The position numbers and the translations under genes are program-made. The notes beneath the pieces were generated by a model. It saw only the letters and a program-made list of their open reading frames with translations. It had not been told where the DNA came from and did no database searches. 64,000 nucleotides of DNA from Azospirillum griseum. GTDB lineage: Bacteria; Pseudomonadota; Alphaproteobacteria; Azospirillales; Azospirillaceae. Within the stretch, counting starts at the first letter, position 1. Each line of letters starts with the position of its first letter. Location of the stretch: the NCBI RefSeq assembly GCF_003966125.1, contig NZ_RXMA01000014.1, forward strand, positions 1 to 64,000, written 5' to 3'. Below are positions 9,201 through 18,720 of this stretch, in pieces.

Positions 9201-9327
9201 CGTGGCGGGCATGCTGATCGGGACGCTGTTCACCCTGTTCGTCCTGCCCGCCGTCTACACCGTGTTGGCCAAGGACCACCACGCGGCCACCCGCACGGCG
9301 CGGGCGGTGGAACTGTCCACCCTGTAA
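6256..9327 (+). CDS. RND multidrug efflux pump, inner-membrane subunit
   Basis: A 1023-residue AcrB/MexF-type proton-driven exporter, full length for the family. It opens with the diagnostic FTDLFIRRPILSVVVSLL segment. The transport-core motif with paired aspartates is in GLVVDDAIVVVENV (TM4), and the second-half equivalents are LISKHGILLVEFA and RLRPILMTTAAMVVG. Two large periplasmic loops follow TM1 and TM7. It lies 10 bases after the adaptor. No outer-membrane factor is encoded nearby, so a channel such as a TolC/OprM homologue must come from another locus. A very strong terminator follows. Confidence 0.92.
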   Translation: MSFTDLFIRRPILSVVVSLLILLIGLRALLEMPIRQYPQLQNTVITITTSYPGASPDLMQGFIATPIEQAVSSAEGINYLTSSSTQGQSVVTANIRLNFDPNVAMTDVMAKVNQVKYQLPKEANDPVILKSTGETTSILYMGFSSTELSGAAISDYLTRVVQPNLATVDGVARAQILGGQTFAMRLWLDPVRMAARGIAAADVSAAIAANNYQSAPGQTKGMFVITNVTANTGLTDVEQFRDMVVKAKDGALVRLRDIGTVELGAQSFNASVAMNGQEAIFIGVDATPTGNPLNIVADIRKMVPELRRNLPPNMSMDIVYDSTRFIQSSIDEVVKTLIEAVVIVIAVIYLFLGSFRSVLIPVVTIPLSIIGACTFMLALGFSINLLTLLAMVLAIGLVVDDAIVVVENVHRHVEEGKSPVAAAIIGAREIIGPVISMTITLAAVYAPIGFLGGLTGALFREFAFTLAASVVVSGVVALTLSPMMCSIILRDHSHQGRFAAFLDRCFNRLSDWYIRRLDGMLNYRAATLLFAVGVLMSVGYLFANTMSELAPEEDQGILFGISKAPQYSNLDYITSFGKGLDDTFKSFPETDTRFILTGMPTLNQGFAGMILKPWDERTRSAKELQPLAQAELNKITGLNVFLVSPPALPGSTGGLPVQMVISSSGDYRTIYDAMERIKDAANKSGMFIVTDSDLQYDSPVIRLKIDRAKAADLGLSMKSVADTLAVMVGGNYVNRFNLNGRSYEVIPQVPRAQRLTPEDLTKFYVTTGSGAQIPLSTVVRIETATEPNALNKYNQLPSATFSAVPMPGVTMGQAVDFLEEQARTHLPAGFNHAYLSESRQYVTEGNQLVVTFAFALIVIFLVLAAQFESLRDPLVILISVPMSICGALLPLFFGVATMNIYTQVGLVTLIGLISKHGILLVEFAREMQINEGVDRRTAIEHAARVRLRPILMTTAAMVVGLVPLLTAAGAGAASRFSIGLVIVAGMLIGTLFTLFVLPAVYTVLAKDHHAATRTARAVELSTL

Positions 9328-9351
9328 CACCCCGCGCTGCAACATCATGAC

Positions 9352-9391
9352 GGGAAAACCCCTGCCTCCCCCCGGAGGCAGGGGTTTTCCC
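9352..9391 (+). terminator. Terminator after the RND pump gene
   Basis: A perfect 18-bp stem (9352-9369 with 9374-9391) and a four-base loop, with an A4 stretch in the left arm and T4 in the right. It begins 24 bases after the pump stop codon and closes the efflux operon. The A and T stretches are inside the stem, so the structure could work in both directions. Confidence 0.85.
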
Positions 9392-9392
9392 T

Positions 9393-9722
9393 ATCTTGCC
9401 TTCGACGTTGCGATCAGAGTGCGCCCCATCCAAACAAGCGCCAACAGCGTTGGAACGCACGCAGACAAACGCGCGCTTCAACGCCAAGACAAAAGTATGA
9501 TGGCGCAACAGAGAATCCTTATACTTCACATTTCGAACAAAGATGAGGAAATTTACGGACCGAACACTTGACCGCATTTGTCGGGATTGGCCCACAGTTT
9601 TTCACACGGGCATGGCTCTACCGTTTCAGGGAATTCCGTGATACAAAATTGCCGCTTTGCGCTGCGGGGTTGCCAATCCTTCGCGCGGGGCGGTCGCCAC
9701 CCTGCCGGAAAGCGTCTTGCCG
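9393..9722. other. Intergenic region, 330 bases
   Basis: Lower GC than the flanking genes, with AT-rich patches around 9480-9560 that probably hold the promoter for the binding-protein/kinase pair. No conserved gene, tRNA or clear operator seen. Short open frames here overlap the terminator or lack coding character. Confidence 0.4.
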
Positions 9723-10580
9723 ATGTCCAAGCGTCCCCGTCTTCCCGTTGCCACGTTTCTGGCCGGTGCGCTGGCCATCCTGTGCAGCCTGTGGGCGATC
9801 CCGGGCCGCGCCCAGGACGCCGCCCCCTTCCGCATCGGCATCGCCCCGCACACCAGCGCACGCGTCATCATCGAACAGTACCAGCCGGTGCGCCGCGCGT
9901 TGGAGGCCGCCGTCGGCCAACCGGTGGAAATCATCACCGCGCCGGATTTCACCGTCTTCGCCCAACGGGCGCTGGAACAGGATTACGATCTGGCGATCAC
10001 CACCGGCCATCAGGCCCAATTGCTGAAAAGCGATGCGGGCTACCGCCCGGTTCTGACCTACAAGGCCGATTTCCGCGCCGTGGTGGTGACGGCGGCGGGC
10101 AGCCCCTACACCAACGCCGAGTCGCTGCGCGGGACCACGGTGCTGGGCCTCAACCCGTCCTCGCTGGTCACGCTGTGGGGGCAGCAGTGGTTGAAGGACA
10201 CCAACAAGATCACCGATGTGCAGATCCGCTACGTCAGCGCCGCCGACAGCGTGGCGCAGATTGTCCTGTCGGGCGACGCGTCCGCCGGATTCATGTCGCT
10301 CGCCAACCGGCACAAGCTGGCCCCGGAGGTTCAGGCCAAGCTGACCACCCTCGTCGAAAGCCCGGCGATGGCCGGGCGCGTCTATCTGCTGAACGCGCGC
10401 AAAGCCGCGCTGTTGCCGCGCATCCATGACGCGCTGCTCGCCTTCGGTGCGACCGCTGAGGGAAAAACCTACTTCGACACCAACGCGCTGGGCGGCTATC
10501 GTGAGATTTCCGACGCCGAACTGGCCACGATGGAGCCGTTGGCCGAGGAAGTGCGTCGCGTCCTTAAGGCCAAACCATGA
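9723..10580 (+). CDS. PhnD-like periplasmic binding protein, probable sensor partner
   Basis: A 285-residue secreted protein: signal peptide MSKRPRLPVATFLAGALAIL ending near GRAQD. A PhnD/phosphonate-binding type fold follows (FRIGIAPHTSARVIIEQYQPVRRAL, DLAITTGHQAQLL, SAADSVAQIVLSGDASAGF). Such proteins usually feed an ABC importer, but no permease or ATPase is present. Instead the gene overlaps a hybrid histidine kinase by 4 bases (ATGA). The natural reading is a periplasmic ligand sensor that presents its ligand to the kinase, as TorT does for TorS. The ATG at 9723 was chosen because it gives a proper signal peptide. Ligand unknown. Confidence 0.8.
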   Translation: MSKRPRLPVATFLAGALAILCSLWAIPGRAQDAAPFRIGIAPHTSARVIIEQYQPVRRALEAAVGQPVEIITAPDFTVFAQRALEQDYDLAITTGHQAQLLKSDAGYRPVLTYKADFRAVVVTAAGSPYTNAESLRGTTVLGLNPSSLVTLWGQQWLKDTNKITDVQIRYVSAADSVAQIVLSGDASAGFMSLANRHKLAPEVQAKLTTLVESPAMAGRVYLLNARKAALLPRIHDALLAFGATAEGKTYFDTNALGGYREISDAELATMEPLAEEVRRVLKAKP

Positions 10581-13345
10581 TCCTGTCGCGCCTGGCCCCC
10601 TGGAAGACTCTGCGGGGGCGCATGCTGGCCGCCGCCATGGCGGTGGAAACGGTGATGCTGACGCTGCTCGTCACCAACAGCGTCCGCCTGCTCTATGGCA
10701 GCCTCAGCGAACAGGCGCAGCTGCACGCCAATCAGGTCACGCCGATTCTGAACGCCGCATTGGTCGCCCCGCTGGCCCAGCGCGACTACGCCACGCTCCA
10801 GGCCGTGTTGGACGAAAGCCGTTCGGTCGGCGGGGTCGAGTATCTGGCGGTGAAGGACAGCACCGGGCGGCTGGTCGCCATCAGCGGCTGGAATCGCGAC
10901 CGGCTGTTGCCGTCGCCGGAAACCAGCCTGACGCTGGAACCGAAGGCGGGAATCGTCCGTTTCGACGTGGCGGCCCCGGTGTCGTTGGCCGGGCAGAAAT
11001 TGGGCAGCATCCAATTCGGCCTGGATCTTCAGCACATCGTCGCCGCGCGCAAGGATCTGCTGACCCAGGGCATCGCCATCGCCCTGTCGGAAATCCTGCT
11101 GTCGGCGGGGCTGCTGGCCTTGCTGGGCCTGTGGATGACCCGCCACCTGACCGCCCTGACGCGCGCCAGCGAACGGGTGGCGGCGGGCGATTACGCCCCG
11201 CCCGCCCTGCCGGAGGGCGACGACGACATCGGACGGCTGGGGGCGGCCTTCAACACCATGTCCCGCGCCATCGGCGAACGCGTCGATCAACTGACCGTCG
11301 CGCTGGACGAGCAGGAGGCGCTCGCCCGCGACGTGGAACAGGAGCGCGCCCGCCTGTCCGCCCTGCTGTCGGCGATGGATTTCGGCGTGCTGTTCGTCGG
11401 GCGCGACGGGCGGATCGCCTACGCCAACCCGGCCTTTGCCGTGCTGTTCGCGGTGGGTGGGACCCCGGTCGGCACCGCGCTGGCCGATGTGCTGGCCAAC
11501 GCCGGGAACGGCCCGCGCGACACCGACGCGGCGGATCTGACCGCCATCGACTCCGACGAGCGGCGCGAGATGACGCTGACTGACGGGCGCATCGTCAGCT
11601 GGCACAATGTGCCGGTGCGCAGCGGGGCCGGGATGACCATCGGCAAGCTGTGGCTGTGCATCGACGTCACCGACAACCGTCTGGCCGCCCAGCAGCTCGT
11701 CCAGGCCAAGGAAAAGGCCGAGGCCGCCAGCCGGTCAAAGACGGAATTCCTGGCCACCGTCAGCCACGAGCTGCGCACGCCGATGAACGGGGTGCTGGGC
11801 AACCTCACCCTGCTGGGCGACGGCGATCTGAACGCCGAGGACAAGCGGCTGGCCGACGTCGCCCGCCGGTCGGCGGAAAGCCTGCTGCGCCTGCTGGACG
11901 ACATTCTGGACCTGTCCAAGCTGGAGGCCCGCCGGATCGAGTTGGAGGAGGCCGATTGCGCCCCGGTCCAGCTGGTGGACAGCGTGCTGGACGTGCTGCG
12001 CCCGCGCGCCAACGAAAAGGGTCTGACCCTGACCGCGCGGATGATGCCGTCGGTCCCCGATGTCATCGTCACCGATCCGGCCCGGCTGCGGCAAATCCTG
12101 TTCAACCTGATCGGCAACGCGGTCAAATTCACCGAGGAGGGCTATGTCGCCGTGCGCGCCCGCCGGGGCGAGGAGCGCGACGGCGGGCGCTTCCTGCTGG
12201 AGTTCGAGGTGGAGGACAGCGGCATCGGCATCGCCCCCGATTCGGTGCCCGCCCTGTTCGACCGCTTCACCCAGGCCGACAGCTCGATCACCCGGCGCTA
12301 TGGCGGGACCGGGCTGGGTCTGGCGATCTGCCGGGATCTGTGCGTGATGATGGGTGGAACCATCGGGGTGGAAACCGCGCCGGGCCGGGGCAGCGTCTTC
12401 CGCTTTTCCATCGTCGCGCGGATGGGCGACCCGTCGGCCCTGCGGGCGGTGGAGGTCGGCGTGGCCGCAGCGGCCCGCACCGCCGCCCTGCCGCCGCTGC
12501 GCGTGCTGGCGGTGGACGACATCGACGTCAACCGCGACATCGTGCGCGGGATCCTCGAACGGTCCCGCCACAGCGTGGCGTTGGCCGCCAACGGCCTGGA
12601 CGCCGTGCGGATGGCGCGCGAGGAGGATTACGACATCATTCTGATGGACGTGCAGATGCCGGGGATGGATGGCCTGACCGCCACCCGCCGCATCCGCGAC
12701 CTGCCCGGCCCGCGCGGCCGGGTGCCGATCATCGCGCTGACCGCCCACGCGTCGGGCAGTTCCCGCCCGGAATGCCTGTCGGCGGGCATGAACGGATTCG
12801 TCACCAAGCCCTTGCGCCCCGCCGCCCTGTTTGCTGAGATGGGCATGGTGCTGAACGGGGACAACAAGGCCGCTGAAGCGGACGCCGAAACCACCACGCC
12901 CGACGGCGTGACGGCGGATGCAACCGACATCGTCCCCCTCGGAGCACCCCTTATCGACACCGCCCCGACCGCCGCAGAAGAGCCGACCATGCCCCCCACC
13001 GCCACCACCCCCGACGCCGACCTGCTGGACCATGAGCAGATCGGCATCCTGATGGAGGTGCTGGAGGCGGAGGATTGGGACAGCTCCCTGTCCGGTTTTG
13101 CCGAAAACGGTCGCATCACCATCGACGCGCTGATCGCCCAGGCCAGCGCCGGGGAACCGCACAACCGCAGCGCCCACACCCTGAAAGGCATGTCGCTGAA
13201 TCTCGGGGCCTTGGCGCTGGGCACGCTGGCCAAGGATCTGGAGCACGCGCCCGCCGCCGCCGTGCTGGACAACAGCGACCGGCTGACGGATCTGTTCGAC
13301 CGCTCGCTGGTGGCGATGAAAGCGGCGGTGCGCCCGGCCGGATGA
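10577..13345 (+). CDS. Hybrid sensor histidine kinase (HAMP-PAS-HisKA-HATPase-REC-Hpt)
   Basis: A 922-residue inner-membrane phosphorelay kinase. Layout: TM1 about 16-38, periplasmic sensor about 39-163, TM2 about 164-186, HAMP to about 240, PAS about 265-375, and HisKA with SHELRTPMNG (H397). Then an HATPase domain with N box NLIGNAVKFT and G boxes DSGIGI and GGTGLGL, a receiver with the acceptor D691 in ILMDVQMPGMDG, and a C-terminal Hpt with AHTLKGMS (H867). A Pro/Thr-rich linker separates receiver and Hpt. It is translationally coupled to the PhnD-like binding protein. No output response regulator is adjacent, so the relay target is unknown. Confidence 0.92.
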   Translation: MILSRLAPWKTLRGRMLAAAMAVETVMLTLLVTNSVRLLYGSLSEQAQLHANQVTPILNAALVAPLAQRDYATLQAVLDESRSVGGVEYLAVKDSTGRLVAISGWNRDRLLPSPETSLTLEPKAGIVRFDVAAPVSLAGQKLGSIQFGLDLQHIVAARKDLLTQGIAIALSEILLSAGLLALLGLWMTRHLTALTRASERVAAGDYAPPALPEGDDDIGRLGAAFNTMSRAIGERVDQLTVALDEQEALARDVEQERARLSALLSAMDFGVLFVGRDGRIAYANPAFAVLFAVGGTPVGTALADVLANAGNGPRDTDAADLTAIDSDERREMTLTDGRIVSWHNVPVRSGAGMTIGKLWLCIDVTDNRLAAQQLVQAKEKAEAASRSKTEFLATVSHELRTPMNGVLGNLTLLGDGDLNAEDKRLADVARRSAESLLRLLDDILDLSKLEARRIELEEADCAPVQLVDSVLDVLRPRANEKGLTLTARMMPSVPDVIVTDPARLRQILFNLIGNAVKFTEEGYVAVRARRGEERDGGRFLLEFEVEDSGIGIAPDSVPALFDRFTQADSSITRRYGGTGLGLAICRDLCVMMGGTIGVETAPGRGSVFRFSIVARMGDPSALRAVEVGVAAAARTAALPPLRVLAVDDIDVNRDIVRGILERSRHSVALAANGLDAVRMAREEDYDIILMDVQMPGMDGLTATRRIRDLPGPRGRVPIIALTAHASGSSRPECLSAGMNGFVTKPLRPAALFAEMGMVLNGDNKAAEADAETTTPDGVTADATDIVPLGAPLIDTAPTAAEEPTMPPTATTPDADLLDHEQIGILMEVLEAEDWDSSLSGFAENGRITIDALIAQASAGEPHNRSAHTLKGMSLNLGALALGTLAKDLEHAPAAAVLDNSDRLTDLFDRSLVAMKAAVRPAG

Positions 13346-13357
13346 CAGCCGGGTGAC

Positions 13358-13388
13358 GCCCCGCGCCGGTCAAGCCGACGCGCGGGGC
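13358..13388. terminator. Bidirectional stem-loop between convergent genes
   Basis: GCCCCGCGC (13358-13366) pairs with GCGCGGGGC (13380-13388). It lies just after the kinase stop and overlaps the last codons of the convergent NnrS-like gene, so it could end transcripts from both sides. No long T run, hence moderate confidence. Confidence 0.45.
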
Positions 13389-14530
13389 GACAGCAGGATC
13401 GGGGTGTACACCCACAGATACAAAGCGAAGGCGGCGACCCAGACCAGCCCGGCCCCTTGCAGGCTGGGCCACACCCCATCGACCGGCAGCAACGGCGCGG
13501 CCACGCGCAACGCCGCCGCCAGCGTCAGCAGGGCATAGGCCGCAACCGTCAGCGGGGCCGCCACAATCGGCCGCCCGCTGTGCCCCAGCGACGCCCGGCT
13601 CATCACCGCCAGGATCAGGGTGGCGCAGGCCCCGGCGGTCAGGGCGTGGGTTCCCGCCGCCGCCGGGATACCGGCCAACGCGTGCAGCGCCTTCAGCAGA
13701 AAGGCCAGCGGCAGCCACGCGTAGCCGAGATGCAGCACCCACAGGATCGGCGACCGCCATGCCCGCCAGCCGCGCCAGCCGACCAACCGCAGGGCGTGCA
13801 GCGCCGCCGCCGCCAGGGCCACCCCCCCGAACAGCGCGCCGCCGGCCTCGATCATCCCCAACGGCACCGACAGCGCCGTGACCGCCAGCGTCGCCCGCTC
13901 CACCCACGGGCGGGACCGGATGTCGCCGCCCGCCCGCCCCAACGCGTTGCGGGTGAAGGCGGGCAGGATGCGCCCGCCGATCACCGTGACCATCATCGTC
14001 ACCACGCCCAACCCCAGCGCCAGACCACGGTCCGCGCCGTCCTCGACCAGCCCCAGCCATTCCAGGTGAATCAGCAGGTTGGCGGCGGCGAGCAGGCCCA
14101 AAAGCAGCAAAAAGGCGCTGTTGCGCGCCTTGCCCGCCCGCAGCAGCGGCCCGGCCAGCATCCAGCCCAGGGCCGGAAAGAACGCCACATCCAACGCCGT
14201 CGCCAGCATCAGCGGCGCGCCGGTCCACGGGAATAGGGCAACCCGCGCCGCCAGCCACAACCCGCCCAACCCAACCAACGGCCAACCGGACACCGCGCGC
14301 ACCCCGGTCCAGTTGGGAACGGCGGTCAGCAGAAACCCGGCGATGGCGGCGGCGATCATGCCGAACAGCATCTCGTGCGCGTGCCAGGAACTGGCCCCGA
14401 CCGGCCCATCCGGCCAGTCACCCGTCCACAGCACGCCCAGCCACGCCGCGAGAAAACCGCAGGCGGCCAAACCGGCGAACAGGAAAAACACACGGAAACC
14501 GTCGCGGAACAGGGTGGGCAAGCGGGTCAT
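13370..14530 (-). CDS. NnrS-family membrane protein
   Basis: A 386-residue polytopic inner-membrane protein with about twelve hydrophobic helices. NnrS-type features are the FRDGFRVFFLFAG start, SWHAHEMLFGMIAAAIAGFLLTAVPNWTG, GGRILPAFTRNA, and the conserved SRASLGHSGRP motif near the C-terminus. NnrS is a haem/copper protein linked to nitric-oxide stress and denitrification in other proteobacteria; its biochemical role is not settled. The ATG at 14530 was chosen over 14638 because it is preceded by GAAGG and matches the usual family start. No denitrification genes are adjacent. Convergent with the kinase gene. Confidence 0.85.
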   Translation of the reverse strand: MTRLPTLFRDGFRVFFLFAGLAACGFLAAWLGVLWTGDWPDGPVGASSWHAHEMLFGMIAAAIAGFLLTAVPNWTGVRAVSGWPLVGLGGLWLAARVALFPWTGAPLMLATALDVAFFPALGWMLAGPLLRAGKARNSAFLLLLGLLAAANLLIHLEWLGLVEDGADRGLALGLGVVTMMVTVIGGRILPAFTRNALGRAGGDIRSRPWVERATLAVTALSVPLGMIEAGGALFGGVALAAAALHALRLVGWRGWRAWRSPILWVLHLGYAWLPLAFLLKALHALAGIPAAAGTHALTAGACATLILAVMSRASLGHSGRPIVAAPLTVAAYALLTLAAALRVAAPLLPVDGVWPSLQGAGLVWVAAFALYLWVYTPILLSPRASA

Positions 14531-14673
14531 CGCGGTCGCCTTCGAATCGCAGAGAGCGACAGGGTGACGCGGCGCAACCGGCACCGCCTTGACGGTGGTC
14601 AAGCCCCCGGAGTCTGAGAGATGGCGTGATGGCCGCACGTCATAGAAGCGCTCAATCCATTGGTCATACGAAA

Positions 14674-14704
14674 TGAAAATCGTTGTTTTTCAATGATATA
14701 ATCA
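14674..14704. promoter_or_regulatory. Candidate operator/promoter region for the xylose operon
   Basis: An AT-rich block before the LacI-type gene holds two symmetric elements: TGAAAA, seven bases, TTTTCA (14674-14692), and TGAT-ATA-ATCA (14694-14704). LacI-family operators are typically imperfect palindromes of this size close to the promoter. Binding by the adjacent regulator is inferred from position only. Confidence 0.35.
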
Positions 14705-14756
14705 TGCATCAATTTTTGAGTTGCGCACATCAAATTTCTGAGGAATGATCCGCGCC

Positions 14757-15800
14757 ATGAACAGTCTCGATCCCCAATCGAATGTCACCTTGAAGGACGT
14801 CGCGGCGGCGGCGGGGGTCAGCCTCGCCACCGTGGATCGCGTCATCAACGGGCGGCCGGGGGTCAGCGACAAGACCGCGCGCAAGGTCAACAGCGCCATC
14901 GAACGGCTGAACTTCCAGCCCCTGGCGGCGGCGGCGGAGCTGGCGCGCAGCCGCCCCAGCCGGTTCGCCGTGCTGCTGCCCGGCGGCGACAACCGCTTCA
15001 TGAAGGACATCGCCGACCACATCCGCGCGCAGGCCCCCTGGTTCCGCGCCCGCCGCATCACAGCGGACATCCTGGAAACCAACGTGTTCGACGCCGACAC
15101 GCTCGCCACCGAACTGGCGTCGCTGGCCGGGCGGTACGAGGGGGTCGCGGTGGTGGCGCTCGACCACCCGCGCGTCCGCGCGGCCATCGACGATCTGGTC
15201 GCTGGCGGCACGGCGGTGGTGACGCTGGTGTCGGACGTGCCGTCGTCGCGCCGCGCCCATTACGTCGGCATCGACAACATCGCCGCCGGGCGCACGGCGG
15301 GGTCGCTGATCGGGCGCTTCCTGGGCGGACGGACGGGCCGCGTCGGCATCGTCACCGGGTCCGCCGCGCTGCGCGACCACGCCGAACGCCTGTTCGGCTT
15401 CGGTCAGGTGATGGCGGAGGAATACCCGGCCGTGACCCTGCTGCCGCCGGTGGAGGGGCGCGACGATCCCCAGCAAAACCGCGCGCTCGTCACCCGCCTG
15501 CTGACCGACACCCCCGATCTGGTCGCGCTCTACAACACCGGCGAAGGGGCGGCGGGCATCGGCGTGGCGCTGGCCGACGCCGGAGCCGCCCGCCGCATCC
15601 TGTGCGTTGGGCACGAGCTGACGCCCGACAGCCGCCGCCTGCTGCTCGACGGCACCTTCGCCGCCCTGGTCGCCCAGGATCCGGGGCACGAGGCCCGGTC
15701 GATGGCGCGGGTGCTGCGCGCGCTGGTGTCGGGCCGCCCCATCGTCCCCGGACAGGAGCACATCCGCGTCGAGGTCATCCTGCGCGACAACCTGCCCTAA
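14757..15800 (+). CDS. LacI-family regulator of the xylose operon
   Basis: A 347-residue repressor/activator: N-terminal HTH (TLKDVAAAAGVSLATVDRVI, hinge helix near LAAAAELARSRPS) and a periplasmic-binding-like effector domain (YVGIDNIAAGRTAGSLIGRFL). A GAGGA site sits 12 bases before the ATG at 14757; the in-frame ATG at 14745 touches that site and is less likely. It is the first gene of a head-to-tail run with xylB, xylA and the xylFHG transporter, so it most likely controls that operon in response to xylose or a derivative. Effector identity is inferred from neighbours. Confidence 0.85.
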   Translation: MNSLDPQSNVTLKDVAAAAGVSLATVDRVINGRPGVSDKTARKVNSAIERLNFQPLAAAAELARSRPSRFAVLLPGGDNRFMKDIADHIRAQAPWFRARRITADILETNVFDADTLATELASLAGRYEGVAVVALDHPRVRAAIDDLVAGGTAVVTLVSDVPSSRRAHYVGIDNIAAGRTAGSLIGRFLGGRTGRVGIVTGSAALRDHAERLFGFGQVMAEEYPAVTLLPPVEGRDDPQQNRALVTRLLTDTPDLVALYNTGEGAAGIGVALADAGAARRILCVGHELTPDSRRLLLDGTFAALVAQDPGHEARSMARVLRALVSGRPIVPGQEHIRVEVILRDNLP

Positions 15801-15848
15801 CCCCTCACGGTTCACCTGGCCCATCCGTCACGAAAGGCGTTCTCCGTT

Positions 15849-17306
15849 ATGTTTCTCGGCATCGACATCGGCACATCCAGCGTCAAGGCGGTTCTGGTGA
15901 ACGCCGACGGGGCCGTCGTCGCCACCGCGTCGCGCCCCTGCACGGTGTCGCGCCCGCACCCGCTGTGGTCCGAACAGGATCCCGAACAATGGGTGACGGG
16001 GGCGATCGCGGCGGTGGACGAGTTGGCCGCCGGTTGGCCCGACGCGGTCGCCGATGTGGTCGGCGTCGGCTTGTCCGGCCAGATGCATGGGGCCACCCTG
16101 CTCGACCGCAACGGCGCGGTGCTGCGCCCGGCGATCCTGTGGAACGACGGGCGGTCCTTCGCCCAATGCACCACGCTGGAACGCGCGCTGCCCGATTTCC
16201 GCGCCGTCAGCGGCAACATCGCCATGCCCGGCTTCACCGCGCCGAAACTGCTGTGGGTGGCCGAGCATGAGCCGGAGATCTTCGCGACGGTGGCCAAGGT
16301 GCTGCTGCCCAAGGCCTATGTCCGCTGGCGTCTGTCCGGCGCGATGGTGGAGGACATGTCCGACGCGTCCGGCACCCTGTGGCTGGACATCGCCAACCGC
16401 CGCTGGTCGGACGATCTGCTGGCCGCTGGCCGCCTGACCCGCGACCACATGCCCGATCTGGCCGAGGGGTCCGACGCGGTCGCGCGGCTGTCCGCCGATC
16501 TGGCCAAGCGCTGGGGCATGAAGACCGCCCCGGTGATCGCCGGTGGTGCGGGGGATTGCGCGGCGAGTGCGGTCGGTCTGGCCGCCACCGATCCGGGCGA
16601 CGCCTTCCTCAGCCTGGGAACCTCCGGTGTGGTCTGGGCCACCACCGACCGCTATCTGCCCAATCCAGCCTCAGCGGTCCATGCCTTTTGCCACGCCCTG
16701 CCCGGCGTGTGGCACCAGATGGGCGTCATGCTGTCGGCGGCGGCCTCGCTAGCCTGGGCCTCCTCGGTTCTGGGCGCGTCGGAGGCGGCGTTGCTGGCCC
16801 CGCTGGGCGACAGCGTGTCCGGCCCCTCGCCGGTCGCCTTCCTGCCCTATCTGTCGGGGGAGCGCACGCCGCACAACGACCCGACCGTGCGCGGCCTGTT
16901 CGCCGGGCTGGGGGCGGAAACCGACCGCAACGCCATGACCCAAGCCGTGCTGGAGGGCGTGGCCTTTGCCGCGCGCGACAATCTGGCCGCGTTGAACGCC
17001 ACCGGGACCGTCCCGGCCTCCATCGATCTGGCCGGGGGCGGCTCGCGCTCCCGCCTGTGGGCGCGGATCGGTGCCGATATTCTGGGAATCACCGTCCACC
17101 GCATCGAAGACGGCGAGGTCGGGGCCGCCCTGGGGGCCGCCCATCTCGGGCGGCTGGCCGCCACCGGCGAAGCCCCGTCCACCGTCTGCCGCAAACCCCG
17201 CCGTCTGGAATCCTTCACCCCCGATCCGGCCCGCGCCGCCGCCTACGCCACGGCCTGGGCGCGCTGGCGTCGGCTCTACCCGCTTGCCAAGGAGTACGCT
17301 TCGTAA
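15849..17306 (+). CDS. xylB: Xylulokinase
   Basis: A FGGY-family kinase of 485 residues phosphorylating D-xylulose to xylulose 5-phosphate for the pentose phosphate pathway. It begins with the phosphate-binding loop [16 protein letters not shown]. Also seen are [23 protein letters not shown], the second-domain motif [13 protein letters not shown] and [11 protein letters not shown], and [14 protein letters not shown] typical of XylB. The TAA overlaps the xylA ATG by one base (TAATG), indicating translational coupling. GC content and codon use match neighbours. Confidence 0.94.
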   Translation: MFLGIDIGTSSVKAVLVNADGAVVATASRPCTVSRPHPLWSEQDPEQWVTGAIAAVDELAAGWPDAVADVVGVGLSGQMHGATLLDRNGAVLRPAILWNDGRSFAQCTTLERALPDFRAVSGNIAMPGFTAPKLLWVAEHEPEIFATVAKVLLPKAYVRWRLSGAMVEDMSDASGTLWLDIANRRWSDDLLAAGRLTRDHMPDLAEGSDAVARLSADLAKRWGMKTAPVIAGGAGDCAASAVGLAATDPGDAFLSLGTSGVVWATTDRYLPNPASAVHAFCHALPGVWHQMGVMLSAAASLAWASSVLGASEAALLAPLGDSVSGPSPVAFLPYLSGERTPHNDPTVRGLFAGLGAETDRNAMTQAVLEGVAFAARDNLAALNATGTVPASIDLAGGGSRSRLWARIGADILGITVHRIEDGEVGAALGAAHLGRLAATGEAPSTVCRKPRRLESFTPDPARAAAYATAWARWRRLYPLAKEYAS

Positions 17307-18622
17307 TGTCCGCCCCGTTCTTCGGCGATGCGTCGCCCATCACCTACCAGGGTCCCGACAGCCGGGATCCGCTGGCCTACCGCTGGTACGACAAGAACCG
17401 CGTCGTGCTGGGCAAACGGATGGAAGACCATCTGCGCTTTGCCGCCTGCTATTGGCACAGCTTCTGTTGGCCGGGCGGCGACCCGTTCGGCGGGGAAACC
17501 TTCCTGCGGCCCTGGATGCACATGCCCGACGCCATGGCCGCCGCCCACGCCAAGGCCGACGCCGCGTTCGAGATGTTCCGGCTGCTCGACATCCCCTTCT
17601 TCACCTTCCACGATCTGGACGCTGCGCCCGAAGGGGCGACCCTGGCCGAAAGCGTGGACAATCTGAAGGTCATCACCGACCTGTTCCAACAGAAGATGGC
17701 GGACACCGGAACCCGTCTGCTGTGGGGCACGGCCAACCTGTTTTCCCACCGCCGCTACATGGCCGGTGCGGCGACCAACCCGGACCCGGAGGTGTTCGTC
17801 TACGCCGCCGGTCAGGTCCGCGCCGCGCTGGAGGCCACCCACGCGCTGGGTGGAGCCAATTATGTGCTGTGGGGTGGCCGCGAGGGGTATGAAACCCTGC
17901 TGAACACCGATCTGAAGCGCGAGTTGGACCAGCTTGGCCGCTTCCTGTCGCTGGTGGCCGAGCACAAGCACAAGATCGGCTTCAAAGGCCCGCTGCTGAT
18001 CGAACCGAAGCCGCGCGAACCCACCAAGCACCAGTATGATTTCGACGTCGCCACCGTCTATGGCTTCCTGGAGCGTTACGACCTGCTGGCCGACGTGAAG
18101 GTGAACATCGAGCAGAACCACGCCATCCTCGCCGGGCACAGCTTCCAGCACGAGGTCGCGCTCGCCTACGCGCTGGGGGTGTTCGGCTCGCTCGACATGA
18201 ATCGCGGCGATGGGCTGCTGGGTTGGGACACCGACCAGTTCCCCAACGACATCGGCGAAATGACCCTGGTCTTCCACGAAATTCTGAAGAACGGCGGTCT
18301 GGGAACCGGCGGCCTGAATTTCGACGCCAAGATCCGCCGCCAGTCCATTGATCCGGTCGATCTGCTGCACGGCCATGCCGGTGGAATGGACGCCTGCGCC
18401 CGCGCCCTGCTGAACGCCGCCGCCATGCTGGAGGACCGCGCCATCGAAGCCCCGCTGGCCAGCCGCTACGCCGGTTGGGACAGCGCCGAGGCCCGCGCCA
18501 TCCTGGCGGGCGACGTCAGCCTCGCCACCCTGGCCGACCGCGCGCTGGAACGCGGGGCCGGGCCGCAACCCACGTCGGGCGGTCAGGAGCGGTTGGAGAA
18601 CATCGTCAGCCGTTACGCCTGA
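17306..18622 (+). CDS. xylA: Xylose isomerase
   Basis: Converts D-xylose to D-xylulose. The 438-residue protein is the long (group II) type. The active-site block FFTFHDLD (H102, D105) and [14 protein letters not shown] are clear. Also seen are [16 protein letters not shown] and the metal-site segments [20 protein letters not shown] and [20 protein letters not shown]. Translation starts inside the xylB stop codon. About 100 bases separate it from xylF. Together with xylB it feeds xylose into the pentose phosphate pathway, so this organism uses the isomerase rather than the Weimberg or Dahms route for this operon. Confidence 0.95.
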   Translation: MSAPFFGDASPITYQGPDSRDPLAYRWYDKNRVVLGKRMEDHLRFAACYWHSFCWPGGDPFGGETFLRPWMHMPDAMAAAHAKADAAFEMFRLLDIPFFTFHDLDAAPEGATLAESVDNLKVITDLFQQKMADTGTRLLWGTANLFSHRRYMAGAATNPDPEVFVYAAGQVRAALEATHALGGANYVLWGGREGYETLLNTDLKRELDQLGRFLSLVAEHKHKIGFKGPLLIEPKPREPTKHQYDFDVATVYGFLERYDLLADVKVNIEQNHAILAGHSFQHEVALAYALGVFGSLDMNRGDGLLGWDTDQFPNDIGEMTLVFHEILKNGGLGTGGLNFDAKIRRQSIDPVDLLHGHAGGMDACARALLNAAAMLEDRAIEAPLASRYAGWDSAEARAILAGDVSLATLADRALERGAGPQPTSGGQERLENIVSRYA

Positions 18623-18720
18623 TCCCCGTCTGTCACCCGAGCGGTCGGCACCCCGCCGACCGCCGCAACACCACGGCCACCGCGCCCAAGCGGATCGCCG
18701 ATCTGGGAGGAAAAACAACG

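Noticed and set aside
9347..9571. A 74-codon frame after the RND pump gene
   Set aside because: Begins inside the strong terminator stem and has no conserved character.
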